Below, one piece after another: positions 44,296-53,588 of a DNA stretch of 64,000 nt (the stretch's first letter is position 1; each line of letters opens with the position of its first letter). Position numbers and translations under genes: made by a program. Location of the stretch: positions 3,150,001 through 3,214,000 of the forward strand of contig NZ_JBBOSU010000001.1 in NCBI RefSeq assembly GCF_038005225.1, given 5' to 3'. The notes under the pieces were generated by a model that was not told where the DNA came from, made no database searches, and saw only the letters and a program-made list of their open reading frames with translations. Source of the stretch: Solibacillus sp. FSL K6-1523. Its GTDB lineage: Bacteria > Bacillota > Bacilli > Bacillales_A > Planococcaceae.

Positions 44296-45231
44296 ATGAC
44301 AAATATTGTATTGCAGTTAACAAGTGAAGCACAACAAAAAATAAAGGCGTTTTATAATAAGTCGCTTATCGAACGTAATGGGCCAGGTATCCTTTTTGGA
44401 ATCAAGCTCACCGATACAGCCATTACAGCTTACAAATCAGGTAAAGTGATGTTTCAAGGAGCTGGTGCGACTCGAGAAGCGGCTAAATGGGGAACTGTAT
44501 CCGCGACGGCAAAAAAAAGTTCAAATACAAAAGGGGATACGTTGCCGAAAGATTTCGCTTCCCTTTCTGTAATTGGCTCCGATGAAACAGGAACCGGTGA
44601 TTATTTCGGTCCCGTCACTGTCGCAGCAGTGTATGTGCCCGCCGATAAAATCGAATTAGTTCAAGAACTTGGTGTAAAAGATTCGAAACAATTAACGGAT
44701 GATTATATGAGAAAAATCGCACCCGATTTAATGAAAGTTTGTACCCACAGTATTTTAACTTTACGCAACGACAAATACAATGAGATTCAAGCAAGGGGCT
44801 ACTCACAAGGGAAAATAAAGGCGATTTTACACAATCAAGCATTAAAGCATGTTTTAAATAAAATTGCCCCAGTAAAGCCTGAATCTATTTTAATCGATCA
44901 ATTTGCAGAACGTGGCGTTTATTATAATTACCTTAAAAATGAAAAAGAGGTTATTCGTGAGCACGTGCTATTTTCTACAAAAGCGGAAAATTTACATGTC
45001 GCAGTTGCAACTGCTTCGATTTTAGCTCGCTATGCTTTTTTAAAGGAAATGGACAAAATAGCGGAAATCGTTGGCTTTCCAATTCAAAAAGGTGCGAGTA
45101 GTAAAGTAGACCAAATGGCCGCTAAAATATGGCTGAAATTTGGTGAGGACACACTGCGTTCCATGACGAAATGGCATTTTGCTAATACTGAAAAGGCAAA
45201 AACCCTCATTCAAAAAAAGCGCTCGAACTAA
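44296..45231 (+). CDS. rnhC: Ribonuclease HIII
   Basis: This 311-residue type 2 RNase H has an N-terminal TBP-like substrate-binding domain (about 1-85) and catalytic domain with VIGSDETGTGDYFGPVTVAA (Asp96 and Glu97), GVKDSKQL and ILIDQFAERG. It cuts RNA in RNA-DNA hybrids. It is divergent from zapA, as in B. subtilis. GAGAAAGGG precedes the ATG. Confidence 0.96.
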   Translation: MTNIVLQLTSEAQQKIKAFYNKSLIERNGPGILFGIKLTDTAITAYKSGKVMFQGAGATREAAKWGTVSATAKKSSNTKGDTLPKDFASLSVIGSDETGTGDYFGPVTVAAVYVPADKIELVQELGVKDSKQLTDDYMRKIAPDLMKVCTHSILTLRNDKYNEIQARGYSQGKIKAILHNQALKHVLNKIAPVKPESILIDQFAERGVYYNYLKNEKEVIREHVLFSTKAENLHVAVATASILARYAFLKEMDKIAEIVGFPIQKGASSKVDQMAAKIWLKFGEDTLRSMTKWHFANTEKAKTLIQKKRSN

Positions 45232-45239
45232 CGAGATGA

Positions 45240-45277
45240 CAAAAAGCTACGAACATTAAAACGTTCGCAGCTTTTTT
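45240..45277. terminator. Bidirectional terminator between rnhC and the VOC gene
   Basis: AAAAAGCT-CGAAC pairs with GTTCG-AGCTTTTTT with one internal mismatch, between two convergent stop codons (45231 and 45280). Confidence 0.85.
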
Positions 45278-45279
45278 CA

Positions 45280-45651
45280 TTAATTTTCTAAAATTGCAAA
45301 ATAATTATTTTCATCATCCGCAAAATTAAACACTTTTCCGAACGGCATTGTTACCATTTCACCAACCGTTACATTCAAGCCTTTTAACTTTTCATACAGC
45401 TCGTCCAATTGGCTTGAATAAAATAATAATGAAGGAGTTTTTAAATTTAACTCTGGTTGCATTTTCGCAATGACTTGTTTGTCATGTAAAACGATCGTTG
45501 TTTGAGCCCCTTCTGTCGGAGAAATCGTAATCGCGCGCATTCCATTATCCTCATCGGCTATAACGAGAAAGCCCATTTTTTCTGTCCAAAACGTTTTAGC
45601 CTGATCTTGGTTATCTACATAAAGCATTACTTGTCCTAATTGTTCAATCAT
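45280..45651 (-). CDS. VOC-superfamily (glyoxalase/bleomycin-resistance-like) protein
   Basis: This 123-residue protein has two beta-alpha-beta-beta-beta modules: LGQVMLYVDNQDQAKTFWTE then GFLVIADEDNGMRAITISPT, and a second module ending in FGKVFNFADDENNYFAILEN. This is the YwbC/YycE-type single-chain VOC protein. The substrate cannot be told from sequence. GAGGAAG precedes the ATG. Confidence 0.85.
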   Translation of the reverse strand: MIEQLGQVMLYVDNQDQAKTFWTEKMGFLVIADEDNGMRAITISPTEGAQTTIVLHDKQVIAKMQPELNLKTPSLLFYSSQLDELYEKLKGLNVTVGEMVTMPFGKVFNFADDENNYFAILEN

Positions 45652-45705
45652 AATCTTCTTCCTCTCTACTTTTTCGATTTTTTTTAATTATACAGAAATA
45701 ACGAA

Positions 45706-45738
45706 GGCATGAGCAAATTTCACTCATGCCATTTCATT
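45706..45738 (-). terminator. Possible terminator of the MFS gene
   Basis: GGCATGAG and CTCATGCC form an 8-bp stem with a 10-base loop; the tail TTCGTTATTT is only moderately T-rich. Confidence 0.5.
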
Positions 45739-45739
45739 A

Positions 45740-47233
45740 TTATTTTTCTTTTACTTCGCCCATAAAATCTTCGCGCTTTGTAATATCTACACGTTTTACG
45801 AATATTGTCAGCACGAGCGCCACAACAGTTACTGCTGCTGAAATCATAAATGAATACGTAATCCCGTCAAGCATTGCCTGTTGCCCGATTTGTGCCATTT
45901 GCTCTCCAGATATTTGCGTACTTGTAGTTGCCTGCATTTCTCCTACAATTTCTGTTGCACGCGTTTTTGTGTGCGTGTTAAAGATCGTTACTAAAATCGC
46001 AGTACCAATTGCCCCCGCCACTTGTTGTGCTGTATTGTTCATCGCTGTACCGTGCGGGTTTAGACGGTTTGGTAATGCATTTAAACCATTTGTCATAATC
46101 GGCATCATAACCATTGAAATACCAAACATACGAATTGTATAGATTGAGATAATATATAAATAAGAAGATTCTAGTGATAAATAACCTAATCCAACAGTTG
46201 CAGCTGCGGTAATAAATAATCCAACTAGCGCAATGATACGCGGTCCAAATTTATCAAATAATTTCCCTGTGATTGGAGACATAATCCCCATTACAATTGC
46301 ACCTGGTAACATCATTAATCCTGCATCAAATGGGCTAATTTCACGTACATTTTGCACATACGCAGGTGTTAAAATCATTCCTGAGAACATTGCTACTGAT
46401 AATACCATTGAAATGACTGATGCTAATGCATAAGCTGGGTAAGAATAAATTCGTAAATCTAGTAGCGGTTCTTCTAATCTTAGCTGACGAATAACGAACC
46501 AAATGATTCCGAGCGTACCTACTAAAATTGTCCCCCAAACTTCAACTGCTCCCCAACCTGCTGTACTCGCTGTACTGAATCCGTATAATAATCCACCAAA
46601 TCCAATCGTTGATAACCCAACTGAAAGAAAGTCAATTTTTGCCGGTCGGTTTGGTAAGACATTTTCCGCCTTCCAAATCCCTAATACTAATGCGATGACT
46701 GCGAACGGTAAAATCATTTTGAACAGTACGCTCCAGTCGTAATGTTCCACGATCCACCCCGATAATGTTGGTCCAATTGCCGGTGCTAATACCATAACTA
46801 AGCCGAACATACCCATCGCTGTACCACGTTTTTCTACTGGGAAGCTAATGAGCATAACGTTCATTAAAAGTGGAGCAAGTGCAGATGCTCCTGCTGCTTG
46901 AACCATACGTCCAGCAAGTAAAATTTCAAATGATGGAGCAAATGCTGCCGTCGCTGTACCGACCACGAAGATCGACATCGAGACAATAAATAATGGTTTT
47001 GTTTTAAATTTTGTTATTAGGTATGCTGAAGCAGGTACTAATACACCCCCAACAAGCATGTATCCTGTCGATAACCATTGTACCGTTGAAAAATCCTCAA
47101 TATTAAAAGATTTCATAATCGTTGGAAGTGCAACGTTTAATAATGTATTGTTTAAAAATGCTACGAATGCCCCTACAAATAATATCGCTATCATTAAATA
47201 AGGCGGCTTTTTAATCTGTGTTGTTTGTGCCAT
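45740..47233 (-). CDS. MFS drug transporter, DHA2 (EmrB/QacA, LmrB-like)
   Basis: This 497-residue protein has 14 predicted membrane helices, N-terminal PPYLMIAILFVGAFVAFLNN, motif LGRM-like GRMVQAAGASALAPLLM and motif C-like LAPAIGPTLSGWIVEHYDW. It should be a proton-driven multidrug exporter. The closest match I recall is LmrB of B. subtilis. The ATG at 47233 has AAAGGAAA ahead; the GTG at 47266 is less likely. A TetR gene diverges from it, and is the probable regulator. Confidence 0.92.
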   Translation of the reverse strand: MAQTTQIKKPPYLMIAILFVGAFVAFLNNTLLNVALPTIMKSFNIEDFSTVQWLSTGYMLVGGVLVPASAYLITKFKTKPLFIVSMSIFVVGTATAAFAPSFEILLAGRMVQAAGASALAPLLMNVMLISFPVEKRGTAMGMFGLVMVLAPAIGPTLSGWIVEHYDWSVLFKMILPFAVIALVLGIWKAENVLPNRPAKIDFLSVGLSTIGFGGLLYGFSTASTAGWGAVEVWGTILVGTLGIIWFVIRQLRLEEPLLDLRIYSYPAYALASVISMVLSVAMFSGMILTPAYVQNVREISPFDAGLMMLPGAIVMGIMSPITGKLFDKFGPRIIALVGLFITAAATVGLGYLSLESSYLYIISIYTIRMFGISMVMMPIMTNGLNALPNRLNPHGTAMNNTAQQVAGAIGTAILVTIFNTHTKTRATEIVGEMQATTSTQISGEQMAQIGQQAMLDGITYSFMISAAVTVVALVLTIFVKRVDITKREDFMGEVKEK

Positions 47234-47290
47234 TGTATTTTCCTTTCTTCTTTCCTCTGAATTCACTGTACTTGCACTATTTTATACTTC

Positions 47291-47330
47291 AAGTCCAAAA
47301 AAATCAATAATTTAGAACACGAAGTCCAAA
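47291..47330. promoter_or_regulatory. Direct repeats in the TetR/MFS divergent promoter region
   Basis: AAGTCCAAA occurs at 47291-47299 and 47322-47330, 31 bases apart (about three helical turns). They are candidate binding sites for the divergent TetR regulator. Confidence 0.4.
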
Positions 47331-47392
47331 TCGATTGCTATTTCCATTTACGAGAAGTAATATTAACGTATTATTTATTCAGGAGGATTTAG

Positions 47393-48286
47393 ATGAATCA
47401 ACGAAAAAAACAAGTGATTGATTCGGCCTTGCAACTTTTTATCGAAAAAGGTTTTCACAATACATCGATTCAAGAAATTTTAGATCGGGCGAAAATTTCT
47501 AAAGGGACATTTTATAATTACTTTTCCTCAAAGAATGAATGTTTCATGGCGATCTTAGAGCAAAGCCGATACGAAGCAAATTTACGCCGACATGAAATAC
47601 TGCTTGGCAAAGATATCACGGATGAGCAAGTATTAATCGAACAAATCGTTGTATTAATGCAAATTAATAAGGAGCAAAATTTAATTCCTTTGTTTGAGGG
47701 CATTTTCCAATCGAATGATACGGAATTACGATCGATGCTAGCGCGTTACCGTCTTTATGAAGTCGAATGGGTATCCAACCGATTTGTTGACGTGTTTGGT
47801 GAAGAATCTAGGCCTTTTACATTTGAATTGACCATTACATTCTTCGGGATCATTCAACATCTATCCATGACTTATCGATCGTCACACGGAATTGCTATTG
47901 AAGCAGATAAAATTGTGAAGATTGCATTTAGAAATATTAAAGCGGTTTTACCTACAATGAGTAAGGAAGAAATTTTACTAACCCAGGACTTATGGTATTT
48001 AATCGAATCCCGAGTGGAGCGCAAATCCGTTTTAAAAGAAGAGGTATTAGAAAAGCTCATAAGTTTCCATGAAGGATTAATTTATGATAATCCTGATTGT
48101 ATTGGTGTACAATTTACCGAAAGTTTACTGGACGAGTTTAAGCGAGAAAATTTGCGCATTGCTGTCATTGAAACATTGCTTAGAGGTTTCCGTAAATCAT
48201 TAGATGAGACACCTAATGCTGCAGAATCCATCGAAATTGCGAATTTGATGTGGTATTTCCTAAAAGATAAACCGGAATCAAAATAA
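47393..48286 (+). CDS. TetR-family regulator, large C-terminal domain
   Basis: This 297-residue protein is long for TetR (usual 190-220). The helix-turn-helix is at residues about 7-53 (ALQLFIEKGFHNTSIQEILD, AKISKGTFYNYFSSKNECFM). The ligand domain is extended and unassigned. AGGAGG lies 6 bases ahead of the ATG. It is divergent from the MFS exporter and probably represses it (inference). Confidence 0.9.
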   Translation: MNQRKKQVIDSALQLFIEKGFHNTSIQEILDRAKISKGTFYNYFSSKNECFMAILEQSRYEANLRRHEILLGKDITDEQVLIEQIVVLMQINKEQNLIPLFEGIFQSNDTELRSMLARYRLYEVEWVSNRFVDVFGEESRPFTFELTITFFGIIQHLSMTYRSSHGIAIEADKIVKIAFRNIKAVLPTMSKEEILLTQDLWYLIESRVERKSVLKEEVLEKLISFHEGLIYDNPDCIGVQFTESLLDEFKRENLRIAVIETLLRGFRKSLDETPNAAESIEIANLMWYFLKDKPESK

Positions 48287-48287
48287 C

Positions 48288-48341
48288 AAAAAGCATTTGC
48301 ACTCACCGTGTCAAAACGGAATTAGATGCAAATGCTTTTTT
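48288..48341. terminator. Bidirectional terminator
   Basis: AAAAAGCATTTGCA and TGCAAATGCTTTTT form a 14-bp stem between the convergent TetR and helicase genes; A and T runs allow both directions. Confidence 0.8.
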
Positions 48342-48350
48342 ATTATGCTA

Positions 48351-49802
48351 TTAAAATGATTTACTATTCGCAATATGCACCTTTAAATGCTTACCTTTTA
48401 TCGGTGTTGTTTTCATTGCCTTTAACACTAAGTTTCCTTTACCATTCAAAATTTCGATAAAAGTTGATGTATCTAAAATCGTAATGATCCCGATGTCATC
48501 CCCCGTCATACCTGGGATTTTAGCAATTGTTCCAACAAAATCTACTGCACGCAATTTCTTCTTTTTACCACCGTTAAAATACAGCTTCGTAATTTGCGCA
48601 TCTACTTTAGCGCTTTTCGATTTTTTCTTAACCGGTTTAGAATCCATTTTTTGTTCGAACGCATCTTGATTAGCCGCTACCGCCTCCGCTGTTGGAAGTG
48701 CAGTTTTTGCAATTTCAAATTGAATAAATTCTTCAATGCCCGCTAAAAAATTATGCTCATGTGGCGTTACGAATGTAATCGCTTTGCCTGATAATCCCGC
48801 GCGACCTGTTCGACCTGTTCGATGAACGTAAGCTTCTTTTTCTAAAGGAAGGTCATAGTTAACAACAAGTGAAATATTTTCAACATCAATCCCACGCGCC
48901 GCAACATCTGTCGCTACTAAATAACGAAACTCCCCGCGCTTATAGTCGTCCATCACCATTAAACGAGTAGACTGATCCATCCCGCCATGTAGCTTGTCGA
49001 CACTATATTCTAAATCGTAGAGGCGATCATGTACTTCATCTACACGGTCTTTTGTACGGCAGAAAATAATACAGCTATCTGGATTTTCCACAATCAACGC
49101 CTTTTTTAATACGGCAAATTTCTCTTCCTCTGGCACTTCCATTGCAACATGCTCAATTTGAGGAGCCGTTTGTTGTTGTTGCTCCACTTCAATATCAACT
49201 GGCTGCTTCATATGGCGCAACGCTAATGTTTTAATTTCATTCGGCACAGTTGCTGAAAATAGCATCGTTATACGTTCTTTTGGCAAGTAAGATAAAATAG
49301 CTTCCACTTGATCTAAAAAGCCCATATTGAGCATCTCATCTGATTCATCTAATACAAGATATTTTATTTTTTCTAGCTTTAACGTGCCTTTTTCAATATG
49401 ATCTAACACACGACCAGGCGTCCCTACTGCAATATGTGTTTTTTGCTTCAACTCATCCTGTTGATAACGAAATGGCTGTTTCCCATAAAGAGCCGTTGCC
49501 TTAATACGCTTGTAGCGCCCAATATTCGTAAACTCTTCCTTAACTTGTACAGCTAGTTCCCTTGTCGGCGTCAGGACTAGTGCCTGTGGTTTATTTTCAA
49601 GCCATTCGACATTTTCACAAATCGGAATGGCAAATGCAGCCGTTTTCCCACTTCCGGTTTGAGATTTCGCGATAATATCTTGTTTTTGCATGGCAATCGG
49701 TAGGACTCTTTCTTGAATTTCAGTCGGTTCTGTATAATCTAAATCCCCTAGTGCTCGGATAATTTCTTCTGATAAATTAAATTGTTGAAATGGCTTACTC
49801 AT
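48351..49802 (-). CDS. dbpA: DbpA-like DEAD-box RNA helicase
   Basis: This 483-residue helicase has motif [11 protein letters not shown] (45-54), [24 protein letters not shown] and HRTGRTGR. A DbpA-type RNA-binding domain occupies about 405-480 ([20 protein letters not shown]), which in B. subtilis YxiN binds hairpin 92 of 23S rRNA. It should act in large-subunit maturation. Oddity: motif II reads DESD (152-155) in place of DEAD. AAAGGAG precedes the ATG. Confidence 0.94.
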   Translation of the reverse strand: MSKPFQQFNLSEEIIRALGDLDYTEPTEIQERVLPIAMQKQDIIAKSQTGSGKTAAFAIPICENVEWLENKPQALVLTPTRELAVQVKEEFTNIGRYKRIKATALYGKQPFRYQQDELKQKTHIAVGTPGRVLDHIEKGTLKLEKIKYLVLDESDEMLNMGFLDQVEAILSYLPKERITMLFSATVPNEIKTLALRHMKQPVDIEVEQQQQTAPQIEHVAMEVPEEEKFAVLKKALIVENPDSCIIFCRTKDRVDEVHDRLYDLEYSVDKLHGGMDQSTRLMVMDDYKRGEFRYLVATDVAARGIDVENISLVVNYDLPLEKEAYVHRTGRTGRAGLSGKAITFVTPHEHNFLAGIEEFIQFEIAKTALPTAEAVAANQDAFEQKMDSKPVKKKSKSAKVDAQITKLYFNGGKKKKLRAVDFVGTIAKIPGMTGDDIGIITILDTSTFIEILNGKGNLVLKAMKTTPIKGKHLKVHIANSKSF

Positions 49803-49826
49803 ATATTTGCTCCTTTTATTCTTGCC

Positions 49827-50723
49827 TTAGTTATTCGCAATTGCTGGATCAACAATCGCAATAAATTTTTTCGTTGCTCTAGATATCGGGACTGATTTCA
49901 AATGGACAATTCCGATACTTCGCTTAGGTACTTCTTGCTGTAAATGAACTTCATGTAAAATTCCTTTATCTAAATAATCCATTGCAAACTCTTTCGTCAC
50001 GCTTGCAATGCCCAAATTGATTTTCGCGAATTCCAACACTAAATCATGTGAACCTAGTTCAAATTCAGGTGATATAGTATAACCTTGTTCCTTTAAGTAG
50101 TTTTCTACATAATTTCGGGAATTCGCTTTTTTTTCTAAAAAAATTAACGGTAACTTCATTAGCATATCCAAACTGATGGGCTTTTTCGTTAAATTTTTAT
50201 ATTTTTCACCGCAGACAAATATGTCGTGCACTTCCTTACACGGTACGACTTGCAATTGTTCATCTACAATTGGTAAATTACAAATACCGACGTCTGCCTC
50301 ACCTGATTTAATAAACGCCAAAATTTCAATCGTCGTTCCATTTAATACCTTTAGTTTAATTCCAGGATATTTTACATGAAATGCTTCTAAATAGGGTAAA
50401 AGAAAATAACGAGAAATCGTATCTCCTACACCAATTCTTAGCTGACCTGTTCGCAAATTTTTAAATTCTAAAATCTTTTCTTCTCCAGCATCTAAAATTC
50501 CAAGTGCAGAATTCACATATTCATGTAAAAGTTTACCCTCGTTTGTTAATGTAACGCCTTTTGGGGTACGATTAAATAATAACGTTTCGAGTTCTTTTTC
50601 AAGCTTTGAAATCGTTTGACTCACTGCGGGTTGCGTCATATATAATTCCGCCGCTGCTTTCGAAAAGCTTTGATTGCGACTGACAACATTAAAAATCCGA
50701 TACGATTCGAGCTTCACAAGCAT
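49827..50723 (-). CDS. LysR-family transcriptional regulator
   Basis: This 298-residue protein has an N-terminal winged helix (FNVVSRNQSFSKAAAELYMT, QPAVSQTISKLEKEL) and a C-terminal periplasmic-binding-like effector domain (about 92-295). Target and effector unknown; it diverges from the CofE-like gene at 50986, a possible target. AAGAGGTG precedes the ATG. Confidence 0.9.
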   Translation of the reverse strand: MLVKLESYRIFNVVSRNQSFSKAAAELYMTQPAVSQTISKLEKELETLLFNRTPKGVTLTNEGKLLHEYVNSALGILDAGEEKILEFKNLRTGQLRIGVGDTISRYFLLPYLEAFHVKYPGIKLKVLNGTTIEILAFIKSGEADVGICNLPIVDEQLQVVPCKEVHDIFVCGEKYKNLTKKPISLDMLMKLPLIFLEKKANSRNYVENYLKEQGYTISPEFELGSHDLVLEFAKINLGIASVTKEFAMDYLDKGILHEVHLQQEVPKRSIGIVHLKSVPISRATKKFIAIVDPAIANN

Positions 50724-50804
50724 ATAAGCACCTCTTATATCAGTTATTAGAATGATTAATTTTACTTATACCATAAAAATAAGCTATAGTAAACGTTGTG
50801 AGAT

Positions 50805-50936
50805 TTAACTTGATTCAGCTGGGGTTCAAGATCCAGCTGAATCAAGTTAAGCCCCAGCGGATGTCACAGATTTTTAAGGGAAATTTTTCGAGCGAGCTCG
50901 AAAAAATCTGGACGCAATTACGCCAAGGCGTAATTG
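50805..50936 (-). repeat. Full copy (C) of the dispersed palindromic repeat
   Basis: Three hairpins in a row: an 18-bp perfect stem (50805-50822 with 50833-50850, TTAACTTGATTCAGCTGG), TTTTTCGAGC/GCTCGAAAAA (50884-50893/50896-50905), and the palindrome CAATTACGCC/GGCGTAATTG (50915-50936). The linker 50859-50880 is shared exactly with 20774-20795. It sits between the LysR gene and the CofE-like gene. Confidence 0.7.
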
Positions 50937-50985
50937 ATTTGAGACTTAATATATAAAGAAACGAACATTGATAGGAGAGATTATT

Positions 50986-52176
50986 TTGGAACGTGTAGTA
51001 GGAACTGTTGTACGAGGTCTTCGTGGACCGATTATTAATGAAGGTGACGATATTGTACAAATCGTTGTTGACACAGCATTAAATGCAGCAAAAGTAGAAG
51101 GTTATGAAATTGCTGATCGTGATATCGTAACAGTAACAGAATCAGTTGTTGCACGTGCGCAAGGGAACTATGCAACAATCGATGATATCGCTGCTGATGT
51201 CAATGCAAAATTCGGTGATGATACAGTTGGGGTAATTTTCCCAATCCTTTCACGTAACCGTTTCTCTAACATTTTAAAAGGAATTGCAAAAGGCACAAAG
51301 AAAATTGTTCTTATGCTAAGCTACCCATCTGATGAAGTTGGAAACCATTTAGTATCGATTGATGAACTAGATGAAAAAGGCATTAATCCATGGACAGATG
51401 TTTTAACAGAAGCTGAATTCCGTGGTCACTTTGGCTACAATAAACATACGTTTACTGGTGTCGATTATATTGAGTACTACAAAGAATTAATCGTTGAACA
51501 AGGTACTGAAGTAGAAGTCATCTTCTCAAACAATGCTAAAACAATTTTAGACTATACGAAAACAGTTTTAACTTGTGATGTTCACTCTCGTTTCCGTACA
51601 AAACGTATTTTAAACGCGGCTGGCGCTGAAAAAGTGTTCGGCTTAGACAATATTTTATCAGAGTCTCATAATGGCTCAGGCTGCAACACGCAATACGGTC
51701 TATTAGGTTCAAACAAATCAACAGAAGATGGTGTAAAATTATTCCCGGATAATTGCCAACCAATCGTGGATGACATTCAAGCAAAAATTCTTGCAGCTTC
51801 TGGTAAATTAGTGGAAGTCATGATTTATGGTGATGGTGCATTTAAAGATCCTGTTGGTCAAATTTGGGAACTTGCAGACCCTGTTGTATCACCTGCATAC
51901 ACACCAGGTCTTGCTGGAACGCCGAATGAAATTAAATTAAAATATTTAGCTGACAATGATTTTGCTGAATTACATGGCGAAGAATTAAAAGCAGCGATTA
52001 AAAATTACATTAACAATAAAGAAGAAGATTTAACAGGAAATATGGCCGCTCAAGGTACAACTCCTCGTAAATTAACGGATTTAATCGGTTCTTTATCTGA
52101 CTTAACTTCTGGTTCTGGAGATAAAGGTACGCCGATGATTTATATCCAAGGTTACTTCGATAACTATACAAAATAA
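50986..52176 (+). CDS. CofE-like (F420-0:glutamate ligase fold) protein
   Basis: This 396-residue protein has the CofE/FbiB-type fold: IINEGDDIVQIVVDTALNAA, DRDIVTVTESVVARAQGNYA, GVIFPILSRNRFSNILKGIA and GDGAFKDPVGQIWELADPVV. CofE adds glutamate to coenzyme F420, but Bacillales are not known to make F420, so the substrate here is open. The start is TTG at 50986 with AGGAGA 7 bases ahead; the open frame extends six codons further. A terminator follows, then an ECF S-component gene. Confidence 0.8.
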   Translation: MERVVGTVVRGLRGPIINEGDDIVQIVVDTALNAAKVEGYEIADRDIVTVTESVVARAQGNYATIDDIAADVNAKFGDDTVGVIFPILSRNRFSNILKGIAKGTKKIVLMLSYPSDEVGNHLVSIDELDEKGINPWTDVLTEAEFRGHFGYNKHTFTGVDYIEYYKELIVEQGTEVEVIFSNNAKTILDYTKTVLTCDVHSRFRTKRILNAAGAEKVFGLDNILSESHNGSGCNTQYGLLGSNKSTEDGVKLFPDNCQPIVDDIQAKILAASGKLVEVMIYGDGAFKDPVGQIWELADPVVSPAYTPGLAGTPNEIKLKYLADNDFAELHGEELKAAIKNYINNKEEDLTGNMAAQGTTPRKLTDLIGSLSDLTSGSGDKGTPMIYIQGYFDNYTK

Positions 52177-52187
52177 GTTTTCCTTTG

Positions 52188-52226
52188 AAATCCCCTATAC
52201 CTTTAATGGTATGTGGGGATTTTTTC
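52188..52226 (+). terminator. Terminator of the CofE-like gene
   Basis: AATCCCC-ATACC pairs with GGTAT-GGGGATT, followed by TTTTT on the plus strand. Confidence 0.85.
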
Positions 52227-52330
52227 TGTTCCCCATCTGACCTTAACATTTATTATTTAATTGGCACTTTTACAAATGTCAGACTGTTGATAATATTAAG
52301 AGCAATTCAACCGATAAGGAGTGCTTACTG

Positions 52331-53002
52331 ATGCAATCAACAAAAAGCTACACGGACGCGGGCGGTCACACAACAAATTCAACTATACATACCGTGACGC
52401 CTGAACCTTTAATGCCTGATTCAAACAGGAGAAATTCAAGTGTGATACTTGCTGCGGAACCATTAAAATCTCGTCCGATGACATATGGTAAAAGCAATAA
52501 AACATTCGACTTAATCGTAACGAGCCTACTCATCTCACTTGTATTCGTTGCAACATTTTTCATTAACATTCGACTACCCATTGCAGCGAATGGCGGACTT
52601 GTTCACTTAGGTACAGGTATGTTGTTTATCGCAGCAATTATGTTTGGTCCGAAGAAAGGGGCCATTGCTGGTGGCGTTGGGATGGCTTTATTTGATTTAT
52701 TTTCAGGTTGGACTTTATGGGCGCCATTTACGTTAGTAGCGCGATGTGTGCAAGGTTATATTGTCGGAAAAATCGCCTGGTCAGGTGGGCGTAATGGTAA
52801 GAGTCCTATTTTTAATGTCATTGCAATTTTTGTTTCCGTACCATTTATGTTATTAGGCTATTATATATGCGAGCGCGTCATTTTCGGAAACTGGGTTGCT
52901 CCTCTTGCCTCGATTCCAGGTAACTTAGTGCAAAATGCGGTTGGGATGCTAATTGCCATTCCTGTATGTTTGGCGCTGAAGAAGTTACCATTATTTAAAT
53001 AG
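52331..53002 (+). CDS. ECF transporter substrate-binding (S) component
   Basis: This 223-residue membrane protein has five or six hydrophobic segments from residue about 60 on (LIVTSLLISLVFVATFFINI, LVHLGTGMLFIAAIMFGPKK, GAIAGGVGMALFDLFSGWTL). The pattern is an energy-coupling-factor S component of the riboflavin/HMP-type group; the vitamin is not determinable. It needs EcfA and EcfT from elsewhere. A soluble N-terminal extension of about 50 residues rich in S/T/N is unusual. GGAG lies 9 bases ahead of the first ATG; the internal ATG at residue 50 has no ribosome site. Confidence 0.82.
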   Translation: MQSTKSYTDAGGHTTNSTIHTVTPEPLMPDSNRRNSSVILAAEPLKSRPMTYGKSNKTFDLIVTSLLISLVFVATFFINIRLPIAANGGLVHLGTGMLFIAAIMFGPKKGAIAGGVGMALFDLFSGWTLWAPFTLVARCVQGYIVGKIAWSGGRNGKSPIFNVIAIFVSVPFMLLGYYICERVIFGNWVAPLASIPGNLVQNAVGMLIAIPVCLALKKLPLFK

Positions 53003-53003
53003 C

Positions 53004-53043
53004 AAAAAGTCGAGATCGGCATACCATGCCTTTCTCGACCTTT
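53004..53043. terminator. Terminator between ECF S component and isochorismatase-like gene
   Basis: GTCGAGA-GGCAT pairs with ATGCC-TCTCGAC; the T run is better on the minus strand (TTTTT) than on the plus (CTTTCC). Confidence 0.7.
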
Positions 53044-53048
53044 CCATT

Positions 53049-53588
53049 TTATTTTACCAACGCACTAATCGTTTTAAACGTATCGCCCTTCGCAATTTGT
53101 TGCATTTCAAATAAGGCCATTTCAACACTCGTTAGTTTTGCCCCTAGCTGAAGCATTTTCTGAACGCCTACTTCACGGTTTCCTGCAGTTCGTGATGATA
53201 CACAGTCCGCTAACACTTCCACCTCATAGCCATTTGCTAGCAAGTGAGCAGCCGTTTGATATACACAAATATGCGTTTCAATCCCTGCAAGCAATACTTT
53301 TTTTCTGCCGGTTGCTTCTAATTGCTGAACGAATTCTGGTGTATCATACGCGCTAAATGTTATTTTTTCAATCGGCTTCATATCCGTTAAATGCTGAGAA
53401 ATTTCTTCCACAGTCGGTCCTAAACCTTTCGGATATTGCTCCAACCATAAAATAGGGAGCTGTAACGTTTGTGCCCCTTGTACCACTTTTGAAATGCTAT
53501 CGATTACAAATTCACTCTCATCCACAATTTGCGCAAGTTTTCCTTGAATATCAATTAACACTAATACCGTTTCTTCTTTTGTAAGCAT
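53049..53588 (-). CDS. Isochorismatase-family hydrolase
   Basis: This 179-residue cysteine hydrolase has VLVLIDIQGKLA (Asp), KITFSAYDTPEF (Lys region) and KKVLLAGIETHICVYQTAAHLLANGY with the catalytic Cys. It resembles the YcaC/nicotinamidase-like group; the substrate is unknown. The ATG at 53588 has GGGGAGG ahead; the frame to 53612 runs through the ribosome site. Confidence 0.9.
   Translation of the reverse strand: MLTKEETVLVLIDIQGKLAQIVDESEFVIDSISKVVQGAQTLQLPILWLEQYPKGLGPTVEEISQHLTDMKPIEKITFSAYDTPEFVQQLEATGRKKVLLAGIETHICVYQTAAHLLANGYEVEVLADCVSSRTAGNREVGVQKMLQLGAKLTSVEMALFEMQQIAKGDTFKTISALVK

Noticed and set aside
52478-52480. Internal ATG (residue 50) as start of the ECF S component
   Set aside because: No ribosome site ahead of it, whereas the first ATG has GGAG at 9 bases.
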